DNA from: Isoetes taiwanensis
Lineage: Eukaryota; Streptophyta; Lycopodiopsida; Isoetales; Isoetaceae
Reading direction: 5' to 3'
NCBI GenBank assembly: GCA_021234155.1
Contig: JAJEKV010000018.1
Coordinates: forward strand, 21,499,252 to 21,563,251
Length of the DNA stretch: 64,000 bases
Each line of letters begins with the position of its first letter. The first letter of the stretch is position 1. Under the pieces are notes generated by a model. The model did not search any database. It saw only the letters and a program-made list of their open reading frames with translations, and was not told the origin of the DNA. Position numbers and translations under genes: made by a program. Positions 48,152 to 59,614 of this stretch are shown here, piece after piece.

Positions 48152-48735
48152 TCATGATCGCGCTGCTCCCTGGATCGACCTGCTTGAGGAATCGGCCACA
48201 AGAATGGCAAACAAGGATTCCGCCAATACAGGAACGAGATTAAAAGACAACCACCTATCCGTTTCATACTCTTCTGGTCGATAACTCTTGGCAATGATTG
48301 TATTGTCCGAGTTATGATAGCACTTGTAGGCCAAGTCATCTATGATCAGCGTGTTGTGTTTGTTAAAGTCCAGGTATGCTTCATAAACCTTATCCGGCCT
48401 TTTCACCATAATAGGCTTCCCCTTTGTGATGGCTGGATCGAGGTCTGACACATGCTCGACCCTTTCGTTTCTCCAAACAAGTTTGAACTTCAAAACTGGA
48501 AGGCCGAGAACACCAAGGATATTGACAACATTTTTCTTGGCCATACAAGACCATATGGCCACTTTGAATCCCCGTTCCAGGTACCATTCAATAATTTCCT
48601 TTCCTTTAGGCCGAGGATACACGATTTTAGACCCTACTTTTGTCGGCTTCTGCGAGGTGTTAAGCTCAGACCATCGTGGTATACTGCAGCCAATACTCCA
48701 TTGACATAAAAAATTATAAGCTTGGTGGGCGCCTC
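48152..48735 (-). pseudogene. FCP1/NIF-type HAD phosphatase domain, motif I altered
   Basis: The minus frame 48622-48152 reads like an FCP1-homology (NLI-interacting factor) domain: YPRPKGKEIIEWYLE, FKVAIWSCMAKKNV, GKPIMVKRPDKVYEAY and NTLIIDDLAYKCYHN (the second Asp pair). Upstream, in another frame at about 48660-48735, KLIIFYVNGVLA aligns with motif I, where plant members have an Asp at the position now Tyr (codon at 48706-48708). The motif I segment and the rest are in different frames, separated by about 40 bases, so there is an indel or unseen intron. Loss of the nucleophilic Asp would abolish phosphatase activity. It lies in the same orientation downstream of the decayed ParB-like locus and may belong to it. 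Confidence 0.55.
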
Positions 48736-48867
48736 TGGATCCCAGTTTGAGTTTGACTCTGATCAGATTTTCTCTTGATCGGGATCCATATGCGAGAAAC
48801 CCTCCAAGAGCAAAGTGAACTCACCTCAATCTCAGATTCTCCAGAATTTGTTCCGCAGCATTCTCGT

Positions 48868-50433
48868 CTAAACCTTGGACATCTCCGTCATCTTTATCTC
48901 CCTGGCTGTCAGCTTTGTCTCCTCATCATCGTCCTTACTGCTTCCAGCTGTCTTCCTCTCTTTGAAATGCTCATGAAGCAGGTCCAGGTATAACCGAATG
49001 GTTTCAACCATGTCCTTATTCCCAACCACGGATATTGGTTTCATTCCATACAGCATAGCCCCTTGAGAGAACAGGCCATTCATGTACCACTTGCATACAA
49101 TTTGATCTTCCTCGACCAAGCTGGTTATGAAGTACTTGATAACTCTTGATCGGATAGGAATTCTATGTATTGGGCTTGTCGCACCATCAGTGCTGACTTT
49201 GTCAATCAATGGCACATCCTCCATAAATCTGCCGCCCTTCTAGGGTTCCATAAGCTCTTGAGAAATCATGAACTTATCAAGATAGTGGTGCTCGCTAGAC
49301 CACCACTTGTCCAGGTCTGCATTCGATGTTGAAACCATAACCAAAACTATATTGGCAAAACTTGGTGCCTTCGGCAGGCCAAGTCTACACTCATGTTCCA
49401 GTTCGTATATAGAATACAAGATTCTGTTGGTGAAGTTAATATCAGCTGCCCATTGTGACACAGCAGTTGTCTGATTGCCCAGCATGCAAAAGATAAGAAA
49501 ACTGAAAGTATCCAGCTCGGTCATGTCCAGACACATCTTGTATCACTGCTCAATGTCAGTTTTTTCATAAAATAGGGTGGAGTCTTCGATCATATTCATG
49601 GCAAATAGTGCCACGGGCCCAGCCGCCAGTTCCAGACCACCAAACCCCTTGTGTCCCAAGGTTACCAAGAATAGAGGGGAGCTATCATCGGTCTTAAATG
49701 GGACCACCCCGAATCCAAGCTTCTGCTTCAGAAGTGCCATAGCACGTTCAGGAAAGGGGAGGGTTTTGACGTTACGCTTTAGCTTCGTGTTGATATAGGG
49801 TTGACATAGTCGGTTCAACTCCTTCATGTCTTCCTCATCAAGCGCAACCTTCTCCTTATAATAATCAAAATCATGGCATGCATTGGATGCAACATTGCAA
49901 AACTCTGTGATGCCTTCTTCCAACGCACGCCGTCTCTTTAGGATTGTGGCGTAATCCTTTAAATGCGTCCTGCATTTTTGAACTTCTAGTCTTCCTTAGC
50001 AGGATTGTTCCATCCAAGATTCTGCCCTGTAGGTCAAGCATTTCTTTGTTCGTCAGGCCCTGTATCCTTTTCATGAATTGCTTGTCGAACAACTTTGGGT
50101 CCGGCCTAAGTTGGCAATTCTCCATTGTTGTCCTTAAGCTTGCCTCTTGTCCAAAGAGCCCATATCTCAGTCCATTTCTCCCAGACCGCCTCAGTGCAGA
50201 GAATGAGGTCATATTGGTCAGATAGAGATTCCCTGCCCTTTCTTGGTGTTCTCTTCTTCTTCTCATCTTCATCATCTCCCTCATCATCTTCCTGGCCTTC
50301 CAGAAGAACATATCTGCAGAGCTTCTCGAAGGTCTTCCACTTATCCGAGGGAGCCCTGTTTCCTTTAGGTCACTGAGGACAACCCAATGCTTTCCACTGT
50401 TGCCGAGTGTGTATGATCTGGTCAGGATACGGG
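48868..50433 (-). pseudogene. Decayed 3' part of the ParB/DGQHR-like gene
   Basis: A candidate acceptor at 50434-50435 (TTGCAG in minus sense) continues the upstream gene in phase as PYPDQIIHTRQQWKALG. Damage follows: a TGA where an Arg codon (CGA) would fit, a frameshift near 50110 (GELPT to RPDPKLFDKQF), and another near 49965 (to KDYATILKRRRALEEG). One frame then runs from about 49965 to 48868 with only two stops (TGA 49543-49545, TAG 49240-49242). It contains LNRLCQPYINTKLKRNVK, FERAM-type and GHKGFGGLELAAGPVALFAM segments, and ends in HFKERKTAGSSKDDDEE. No family is recognised for this part. The long near-open frame indicates a protein under selection until fairly recently. Confidence 0.45.
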
Positions 50434-50518
50434 CTGCAATCAATAAATGGAACTATGTCAGAGCATGGAAGTACATCCTAAACCCAGAAGGAAACAAGAA
50501 ATAGGAGGATGCAGGGGC

Positions 50519-50914
50519 TTTCTCGTCGAGAATACCCACAGGAGAGGAGAAAATAGAGAAGTAGAGTGAAGGCCAGAGTGAAAGCATCGCGCATTCCCAA
50601 ATCTTTGCTTTCATGCCTCTTTGAACGATGGAACTTAGGATATAAACTAAGCTACATTGCCCAAAGAGGCGGGGAAAGAAAGATTGGGAAGGCTCGATGC
50701 TTTCACTCTTCAACCATTCATCTCTAATGTTTTCTCTAGGACGAAGGGGCTTTCTCGACTCGCGAGTCGAGAAAGTCAGAAGGAACACAGAAAAGCAGAG
50801 GATTCGGGGTTTTTCTCGACTGGCGAGTCGAGAAAGCCCCTTCGTCCTCTTCTTCCCTTTTTGACTATGGCTTTCTCGACTCGTGAGTCGAGAAAGCCCC
50901 CACATCGAGTCGAG
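50519..50914. repeat. Long palindrome family, intronic group
   Basis: Within the presumed intron 50434-50944: a short form at 50519-50533 (TTTCTCGTCGAGAA, centre missing), full copies at 50750-50775, 50813-50837 (one mismatch) and 50868-50897 (one mismatch), and a half copy near 50904-50914. The core half is CTTTCTCGACTCG. Confidence 0.9.
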
Positions 50915-50944
50915 AATCGCCCCGAAGCAGAGATAGTAATTTAC

Positions 50945-52195
50945 CTTATGTAGCTGGCACTTGCTGCTATTGTATTCTGACAGTGGCTAATGCTGACGAG
51001 CTCCATTGGTGGCGTGTCCGCTGAGAGAACTCTGCACTCTCGTTTGGAATATCGGTCCTTGATCCTTTGTGGCACTTCCTTTTCCGTCTGCAATACTTGT
51101 GCTGCCCTCACTGAATGCTGGCCATCCATAACCCAAAATCTCACATCTTTTCCCTTCAGGTCTTCCTCAGTGGTCCACCTGAACAACTCACCAATAGCTT
51201 TGCTGAATGGTATGACATACGCAGGCATTGGATCTGCAACGAGATGACGCACCATGAGGTTCAGGACCTCTAGCATATGTGCTAGATTAAATTCCCTGTG
51301 ATTGAACAGGATCGCATCGCCAGTGCAAACCTTCAACCGTCTTAGCAACTTGTGTCCAATTCCCAATGGATAATACTGAGCCAGCCGCTCCATCTTTTGG
51401 GCCCCTCTCTGTGATTTTCTTATCTGGTCATCTGGATCCAAGAATTGGGAATCGACCATTTCATCATCTTCATCAGCATCTGAATCCTCTCGTGTACTTT
51501 CTGCTTCCTGACTTGCAGTCCCTTCTAGAGATTTCTCTTTCTGAACTACATCCTTAGTAACTGTAGAGTGCTTTAAAGTCTTCAACACGTTGGACATGAA
51601 GTTCCCGGTGTTGAACAACTTCTCCCTCACCCTGAAAATCTCCTTTCCGGCCTCCTTGATCCCTTCCAAATCCTTCCAGCCAAGGTTCTGACAATTTAAA
51701 GGCGCCGGCCTTTTGTCGGCCCCCTTGGCCTTGCTCATTGAAGTTGAAGAATAATTGGAGACAAATAACTTCTTGGTGTGATAGAATTTACCCTTCAGGC
51801 AATCTTCCACATTCAATGTAAGATGTTTAGAATCTGGCGCAGAAACGGAGAGGACTACACCGACCTTCTTGTACTTGTCGCCAGAACTCTTTTTATCCCT
51901 TTGCCAAAGGAACAGATCTTTCTCCTTCCCACAGGTTGTGACTTCGACATACCACCAGCAATCTGCAGGTGTTTCAAGTAGCTCTGTCTCCAACCCTTCG
52001 ATAACGAAGAATGGAGTTCTACCAGTGATCACTAGCGTCTCTGCCCTAAATGCTGCAAGTTTAAAAGATGAATCAGAAAAGGTGGATGAATCGAATAAAA
52101 ATTGAGAGCTCACCTGGAGTCCCTGTCTTTCTTTTCTTCGTTCCGCTAGAACCCGCATCCCCTTCGGCGGCTCGCTTCTTCGATAGAGTCGTCAT
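50945..52195 (-). CDS. ParB/DGQHR-like protein, 5' part (2 exons)
   Basis: Exon 1 52195-52114 starts MTTLSKKRAAEG with a Lys/Arg-rich, nuclear-signal-like KKRKT. Its donor, G|GTGAGC, pairs in phase with an acceptor (CTTGCAG) starting exon 2 at 52052, which stays open to a donor AG|GTAAAT at 50945-50944. The joined reading is about 396 codons with no stop. Exon 2 has a possible small folded region (CWWYVEV, FLWQRDKK), an acidic linker (EDSDADEDDEMVDS) and a C-terminal part with DVRFWVMDGQHSVRAAQVLQ. This resembles the Asp-Gly-x-His-x-x-x-Ala core of ParB/Srx and DGQHR (DndB-type) folds. Such folds bind nucleotide or DNA in other families; here that is inference. Downstream exons are decayed. 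Confidence 0.5.
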
Positions 52196-52411
52196 CTCAG
52201 TATGCCCTCGCATCCTCGTGCTGCTCGAATTCTTAATTCGGTTGCTTGCCCCTAGTCTTACTTATGCCTGTACAAGGTATTCAATTAAACAAAAACAAAG
52301 AAGAAGAAAACAAAAACAGAAAACAAAACAAAAGCAAAACATAAAATAGTGAAAAGATGTAAAAAATAGTGAAACAGTGAAAAAAGCTGAGAACATAAAG
52401 AAAGAAGGTAC

Positions 52412-52910
52412 CTGGCAGATTTGCTGGATAAAGAGGCAGCTTCCATGTTTGATTCCTTGCTTACACAGGTGCTTGCAAAGCGAGAATAGGGATTTGTCGG
52501 GCTGGAAATTGTAACAGGGGATAGTAAGTCCTCTAAATACTACAAAGGAATAATGTAAGTAAGAATACAGTAAAGGATATCGAAATAACAACACAAGACT
52601 ATAAGAAATAGAGCTAAAAACTTACAGAAAGGAACCTCACTTTCTTCTTAGGCAATAGCGGCCGCTCGAGCACTCTAACTGCGCGAAAACCTCGACGCTG
52701 GATGCGTCGCGATCCGTCGACCAGGCTGCTGTCATAAGATCAAGTCGGAATTGATCAGACTGGTCGATCGCCAGGCGGGAACTCGAGAGTGCGAAGAGAA
52801 AACGGGACGAGAAGAAAACAGGGGAGGATGAATCAGTCGGGGAGGAAGAGGAAGAGAGTGCAGTTATTTCTGGCTGCACCCTTGAACCTCGTAAAATTGC
52901 CATTATGATT
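52412..52910 (-). other. Possible 5' exons/UTR of the ParB-like gene
   Basis: A stretch 52539-52412 is bounded by AG and GT and open (GLTIPCYNFQPDKSLFSL). Another open stretch, 52903-52637, begins MAILRGSRVQPEI and is Ser-rich. Neither joins the main frame without stops, so they may be UTR exons. CACGTG at 52918-52923 and GCCACGTG near 52991 are G-box-like. Confidence 0.25.
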
Positions 52911-53079
52911 GTCTCTCACGTGTGGGCCATGCCATCCCTGACGTGGCTGTGCGGATTGCTGACGTGGCCACGTCAGCAGTCGCTGACGAAGCGCCACGTG
53001 GCCAGGACAAAATATTGAATGTTAAAATGGTTTATATAATGGTTATCATGGTTAATGATCTAAAATGGTTATGTTAATA

Positions 53080-53275
53080 TGTAGCATAATAACATGGGTT
53101 TTTTTTTGTGTGTTTTTGTACGCTTTTCACAAAGGTTTTCCTAAGATTTTATGGCGTATTCGAATGGATGTACTAATGCGTACATCTAGAGTGCACCATT
53201 TTTTAGTCGTTGATTTAGTTTTTTTTTTCAATGGTCCAACATCCAAGGGCTCACAACAAAAGCCCTCTTTTTATT
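53080..53275 (-). repeat. Dispersed repeat family, copy C (inverted)
   Basis: The inverse of copy A (TGCGTACATCTAGAGTGCAC, AAGGTTTTCCTAAGATTT, AACATGGG in place of the AACCCCGG). It also covers part of the neighbouring minisatellite unit (GGGCTCACAACAAAAGCCCT). Confidence 0.75.
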
Positions 53276-53658
53276 TTAGGGGCTGAACATGCAAGCCTCG
53301 ATAGCATTTCAGGGCAAGCATCCAAAAAACCATTTTATGGTTTTATTCCTTCTTCGATTCTATTTTCTTTTGCAGGGATCGGCAGGTGAAGGCAAAGGAT
53401 GAACTCCTTAGTCGGACGAGAGGTTGGGTCTGGTGGGTGTATGAAATCAAAGCCAGTTTCAACAGCTTGCAGCAACAAGACCGATTTAGAGTTTGCTTTT
53501 GTTTGTGCAGGTAGTAGCAGAAAGACATTCCAGGATGTTTGTTTTAGATGCTGGCGCTTTTGGTAAAGGTTGGGCCTGTAGATAAGGGCAGTTGAGGACA
53601 TGCATATCTCAACTTTTGCTACAACTGGCTGTGCTTCCTTCGACTCATCACCTGCAAA

Positions 53659-54500
53659 AGAACACCCTTTGGGACTCAAATTTCTCTAGGATATCCATCT
53701 GCACCTGTCGGAGCTCAAAGTGATTTCGCTTCGTTAAGTTACGTTCCTCCAGCACCCCAGGCTTCAGTTGGGTTTGCATCCTTTATGGCACCAAATAGCA
53801 TGGACCAGTGGAACGGTACTCTGGGTGCTGACTCCAAACGAGTTGCAGATAATAATTTTGCAGCCCTAGGTGTTCAACAACCCAATCAACAAACTGCAGC
53901 AGATAAGGTTCAAATATTCTCTTACATGATGTGTATGCGATTACTGTGATGCAGTGAATCTAAGTCTTTCCTGCATTATGTTGCAGTGGAACATTCCTTC
54001 TTATCAACAATGGAATCCGCCCAGTATTCCTCAAACACAAACATTACAACCAACTTTACCAGAGTTGCAGAAGAGTATCCCAACATCTATCCCAGATGGT
54101 TCTAGGAAAGAACTCCCGGAGGTGTGTTCAGAGCTGAGGCCTGCAATTTGAGACATTGTGTATCTGTATAAGAATATAAATTACTTATTTAAACTAAGAT
54201 TCACATGCCTGTGATGTGTAGGATTTGTTTGTAATTCCTCTGCAGTCTTTTGGTTACATGGATGTGGCTTCTCCAAACTATGGAATATCATATGTGATCC
54301 CGCAGCAGCCAACAATGCCAACAATGGTTTGTATACCACATCCAATCTATAGAAGCTCGCTTGTTTTATTATTATTCTTTTAAACGATCAACGGTACAAT
54401 TTTTCTTTTTCAGGTTATGAACCCCCCATATAATCAGGCGTCAAAATCAAGAAATCCATTTGACCTTCCAGGGGATAGCAACCCCACCCAAAGCTTTGAT
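53659..54500 (+). pseudogene. Four exons resembling the C-terminal region of an AGD14-like Arf-GAP
   Basis: In-phase exons: about 53659-53907, 53987-54121, 54246-54326, 54414-54500, all phase 0 with good GT-AG sites. The protein is Pro/Gln/Ser-rich and disordered: SLSYVPPAPQASVGFASF, SYQQWNPPSIPQTQ, SYVIPQQPTMPTM and RNPFDLPGD. The NPFDLP-type ending and composition fit the tail of plant AGD14/ZIGA-type proteins, which regulate Arf GTPases in vesicle traffic. The N-terminal zinc-finger GAP domain is not found upstream in this window and no closing exon follows. It is a truncated or captured gene fragment, or a gene with huge introns. A segment just before it (STFATTGCASFDSSPAKEHP) may be the preceding exon in another frame. 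Confidence 0.45.
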
Positions 54501-56700
54501 GTAAGTCTGGAACCCATATTATATACGCGGATGCTTAGGAGCAGCACATGATAGAATCTATATATGTAATACAGAGTATAATGTGCATAAACACTATCAT
54601 GGTTGATGATGATTACATTTTCGAAATACAAAATATGTTGTCTCGCATCCTTTCCAATATATGGGGAATAAGGAAGATAACTTTCTAATGGGAGCTTTAT
54701 TTATTTACGAGAAGCGTGTCAATATAAAAGCACACAAGAATTTCTACGATGCAATTTCAAAAAAGAGTTTTTTTCGTGAAAGATGGAAGAAGATTTCGAC
54801 AATGTATGCAAATCTTTATATTATGCTCAAGAGTATTGGACGCCTAGAGTAAATGCTGGATCAGCTCCTGGATCCAAAACGAAGACCAATTTCTTGTATA
54901 ATGATTATAATGATAGTAAAAAAAGTGTATATTAGGCATTGTGATAAGCCTCGAGCTTCTCATGTTAAAAGGCACACAACTACGAACAGCCAAGTTAGAA
55001 TGTCTAATGCTGCGACAATGTATTTATTGGCCTTAAATTCAGGATATCAAGGTACACGCATCAATGCAAGCTTAGCAAGACAATATTTGGGATTCGGATT
55101 GGGAAAAAAACATGGTTAATAGTTTGGATGCTATCTAACCATCTCATCAAACTTAGCATCCCAACATGCATTGTTTTCATGTACACCCAAATGCAGCAGC
55201 CAACTCCTAACAGCTTGGTAACACTAACAATTGGTAACCGTACACCCAAATGCAGTAGCCAGCTTCTAACAGCTTGGTAATACTAACAATTGGTCACCCA
55301 ATACAATATCTAACACTATTCAAGCTTATGCTTTCATTTATTGTAACAATTGTAACCAACAAATTTCAATATGTGAATGTCATTTAATGTAATTTCAATC
55401 ATACATGTTACTAAAGGCATCCTTAAACAAGGATTGCACAGATCAGATTTAGATCATCACTTTAATACAATTACAAGAGGAGATGCCTATGACATTATTC
55501 ACCATATCAAACTAACATGCACTATTTGCATGTATGCCCAAATGCAGCAATCAGCTCCTAATAGCCACCCAATATCAAATCAACACAGAGCGACCTTCTA
55601 GGTTGACCAGTACGGCAACTTGGCAAATTAACTAGCAACACATCTATCAAGAATACTCTGCAGCACTAACCGTTGAATCCTATTCCATCCTAGCACATCT
55701 AGCAAGCACCACTTAAATATGACTTCAAGAAATGACTAGAAGGAACCTTTGCAACCATTAAGATAAATTACCTATCTAACCTTGTAACATACAGTCAAAG
55801 CAGCAATTGCAAGGCAACAAGGCCGAGAAAGAACCACTATCTAAGCATATCTAATCAACAACCACTCTCATTGTTGGTAACACTAACATTTGGTAACACA
55901 GTAGAATACAACAAATAGCTAACACAAAAGCTATTGCAGCAAATTAAGCAACCCCTTAGCTAGGACTTAAGCGCAAAATATACTATGGAACAATCAATAA
56001 AGTGCAGCCACAGATACAAGCCTTCAACAGCATGTTGACACCCTTAAACAGCTAATTTGCAATGTCCATAAACCTAACATAGTCCCTATATCCTGATGCA
56101 CTATGTTGGCTACACTTTAACACAATTTATTATAATTCAGAACAATCCTTTACCCTCGAATTCTAATATGAGTTCTAAAATTAACAAATTCTAACCCATG
56201 CAGGCTGCCTATGCTATCTGAATGTTACACCTAACTAACTAGCTGACATTTATGAGCTAACAACCTAACAAACATGTAGACCTGTGATGCCGATATATAT
56301 CTCAGCATTTCAGGCAGAATTCAAGCAACACTAATCAAGCAACATTAACACTAAAACTTAAAGACAGTTTAATAAGATACTGCAGGATGTCTAACCTGGT
56401 TGTTGGTTGGAATATTCTAGGTTGACAAGACTAGGATCTGCCTCTCCCACACAGTCATCATCTAGTTTACATGTACCACAAAGGTAGCGTCTAATGCTAG
56501 TAAGAAGAAAGCTAGTAAGAAGTAACTCACCAGAAGGAGGAATGACGCCGTCTTGTGCATCGTCTGCTGCAGCTACAAGATGGGTTATAGTGCAGAATTG
56601 CCATATCTGATCTGTTAAGTTAAGGGGTCTCTACATGTTAAAATACTTCCTATCTGGCCTAGTTATGGAGCCATTTTGGAATAAGGTTTGTACCAATTTT
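54501..56700. other. Gene-less stretch with a ~62-bp tandem repeat
   Basis: At 55184-55306 a unit with CACCCAAATGCAGCAGCCA and TAACAGCTTGGTAACACTAA occurs twice in tandem, with a third partial relative near 55530. Frames at 54661-55119 are not recognised. Confidence 0.6.
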
Positions 56701-56768
56701 ATTATATAAATAAAAATCTAGCCTTCAAATAGAAAAAAAAAAAAGATGGTACAGTCCACCATGTGCAA

Positions 56769-57999
56769 CTAATTTCTCACTAAGAGTGGATCTGCTTCAG
56801 CATGTTCTTCCCTCACCTCTTCTCTCTCGGATGGCAGTGGACCTGCATTTTGAATTGCAGCATGCTTCTCTTTCTCCCATTGGTCTGCATTAGGGTCAGG
56901 ATTGATGGCAGAATTGTTGAATGGCCATACACCTGTCTTTTCAAATCTAGCCCTTATGTTAGATGCTGTTACACCCCATTTGACTGCATTGGAGGCCAAA
57001 GTAGCAAGATCTTCTTTACTCATCTCCTTGTTTCTGCCCTGTGCCATATGCTTGGCTCTTAATATCTTGAAATCGTGCTTGAATGGTCCAAAGCAAGCCA
57101 CGTCCAATGGCTGAAATTTATGTGAAGTGTGTGGAGGCATAGTCGCATGTGGAGGCCAAAATCTTTGGACTTTCTAATTGATTCAATTGTTACATCGCTT
57201 CCATGGGCATCGAAGATCATCAAATGTGGCCTGTCAGGGGATATACCTCCTGGAACATTTTTCTTGAAGTGATCTAGCCAGGCTTCAAAGAGGGCATCAG
57301 TTATCCAGACCTTTTTTTGAAAACTCATGATGGCCCCAGGTTTACATCCTGCGATGAGATTAGTATCCCTCATCCTAAGCCCCTTGAAAACATACAAATT
57401 AGGAATAACAAGTCCTTGGGCATTAACATATACCAAAATCGAAATCCATTCTGTGTTGGTTGGGATATTCACGTGAGGGTGCTTGTCTCCTCTTCTACCA
57501 AAAAATCTCATTCCAAATCTTGCACCAGCCATGATCCCTGTCTCGTCAGCGTTCCACACTCTTGATGCATCAACTTGAAGTCTATCTAATGCATCCTTCA
57601 AATGTGTATAAAAATTAGTAACATTAATAGTAGTCATGGCTCTTACCCTATTCAATTCAATAGGTTGAGCAGTTTTTTTAGCGAGGATTGGATGCCTCTT
57701 TTTAAAAGCCTCTACCATTTCTGCCCGGGTATGCCATCTTTGAAGATTGTCTTCTTGTATGCTGTCAATTCAGCCACCTTCTCCTTTAGAACATCTAATG
57801 TAACAGGCCTGCCTTCATCATACATTTGTAATACCCATTTGAGCAAAAAAGCTTCCTCAGATTGTGTCAAACTTTTGGGGACGCTCCCAAATATTTGGGA
57901 TGAAATCCCATCAAGATGGTTCCTGAATGAATAGAATAGAATAGAATAGAATAGGATAGAAATTAATGTCCCTTGTGCCCTCAGGCCCCTGGACTTATG
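56769..57999 (-). pseudogene. pogo/Tigger-type transposase, frameshifted
   Basis: Tc1/mariner-superfamily transposase with a CENP-B-like N-terminal part. LTQSEEAFLLKWVLQMYDEG and GIPGQKW in one frame lead, after a shift near 57715, into AFKKRHPILAKK. Then come VWNADETGIM (first Asp) and PHLMIFDAHGSDVT (second Asp). After another shift near 57140 come MPPHTSHKFQPLDVACFGPF (third Asp) and TGVWPFNNSAINP. Two shifts make it inactive. The N-terminal end is replaced by a (GAATA)n microsatellite at about 57926-57957. TA target sites and inverted ends were not found by eye. Confidence 0.85.
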
Positions 58000-58254
58000 T
58001 AGCATGGGCGAGCTCCCTGAAAGGGTGCTACTAGCACATCACGCTGATTTATTGTAGCCTTTTTTAAAGACTTCCTTTTTTTCTATTAGTGCCAGCACCC
58101 CGCTTTACATCGGCATCGTGGCCATGCGGTGGTGCGTTGTTATCAATCAGCTTTTAACTGAACAATTTGTGTGGGGTGTATGAATCGCCTCTTGTGCGGT
58201 TCATATTACAATCCCTCTTTCCTTATGTACTTCTCTGTGTCTGATCGTCATTCT

Positions 58255-59612
58255 CTAGATTGCGTCTGCCAGGTCCCGCATTGTCTCTGTCCTTGTCATT
58301 AGAATGTGTACTGGTTGTCCCCATCTTATATTTCTGTAATTATCTCTGATATCTCCGTATATCGGGCATTCATTAATCATGTGGTTCTCATCTTCCACTT
58401 TGCCAGTGTCACAGACTCTGCATATCCGACACTCCTGTTCTATTCCCCTCCACCTGTCTTTTTCAATTCTTAGATCATGACTCCCCATCCTAATTCTTGC
58501 GAGGATGTCTCTTCTGGATTTTCCCAGTAGGTTATCTTGGTACATCTGGTGTCCTATCTGATGTTCTGGATTGAAGACTGTCATGAGCCAGAGTGTCTTG
58601 GGTCCTGTGTGTTTTTGCAGCCATGCTCTGGCGGCCCTATCTGCCCATTCTTCCTTCCATTTCCCTTCATTTATCAGGTCACTCAGACTCATCCCCATTT
58701 CTCTGGTCCATCTCGCTACATCCTTGAACCACCCACTGCTTGCAAGAATGTGTGATTTTGCTGACTCGATGATTGTGATGCTTGACAGCTTCCCTTGGTA
58801 ATCTCCTGCATTGTCCTTTATTAGGTATTTGATAGTTCTCTCCCATGCCCTCACCTCCATTGGTTTCTGCCCAGTTTCGAGTACCATGATTGTTAGTGGT
58901 GTATTTGCCCGTACCTTAAACTCATGTTTATGCCATTGTCTAAGGATTCTTTCATGCTTGTCCCACTTTTTATCTGTTAGACCTGGCCCCCAAACTTCGG
59001 CCCCATACAGTTGTGTCGTGGCTACTATGGCACTAAATAAGTAGCATTTGATGTCCCAATCAATTATTCTACTTCTATTGCAGAAATTTTTCATGTTGAA
59101 ATAGCTCCCAATGGCTGATTAGAACCTCGTGTCTGCACCCTTAGCCCAATTTCCCGTGGCGTGTGCATCATACCCCAGATACCTGTATTCCATTGATTCC
59201 TCTATTTCTGTTTCCATGTATCTGAAAGGTCTGTGCTTATTCTTATGCCCGAAGATGACTATCTTGATTTTTGTCAGATTTACTGTTAGCCCTGTTTCCT
59301 TGCAGAAGGTTTCTAGTATCCTTAGTAATCTGTGCATCCCCTTATTCCTTGTGGCCATCATACTCAAATCATCTGCATACAACATAATAGGTACTTTGGT
59401 GTCTCCTAATGTAGGGGCATGTTCATCCCCCTGCTGTTCTACTATGTAGCCCTGCAACGCATCTATGTATATCCCGAAAAGGGTCGGAGATAGGGGACAC
59501 CCCTGTTTGACGCCTGTATCACAGTTTATTGCATGTCCTCCCTGTTCCATCTTCGCATATACACTATGGTATATGTTTGGGGTCTGGGTTCGGGAACTCC
59601 TGGAAGACAGCC
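58255..59612 (-). pseudogene. Non-LTR retrotransposon (LINE) reverse transcriptase, 5'-truncated by an LTR insertion
   Basis: A single minus frame from about 59612 to 58255 with only one stop (TAA 59119-59121). It has the reverse transcriptase core VKQGCPLSPTLFGIYIDAL and the catalytic box LYADDLSMMA, then a thumb-like region (YRYLGYDAHATGNW, TTQLYGAEVWGPGL). Near the end is a Cys/His cluster, CRICRVC ... ENHMINECPIYGD, of the zf-RVT kind. Its reading continues right up to the LTR boundary at 59615, so the 5' part is displaced beyond the inserted gypsy element. The near-intact frame implies a young copy. Confidence 0.85.
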
Positions 59613-59614
59613 CT

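Noticed and set aside
52262-52594. 110-aa Cys/Phe-rich minus ORF
   Set aside because: Its C-terminal half is a pyrimidine-rich intron; only the AG/GT-bounded first part is kept as a tentative exon.
53335-53679. 114-aa minus ORF next to the Arf-GAP-like exons
   Set aside because: It is antisense to the more plausible plus-strand reading and matches nothing known.
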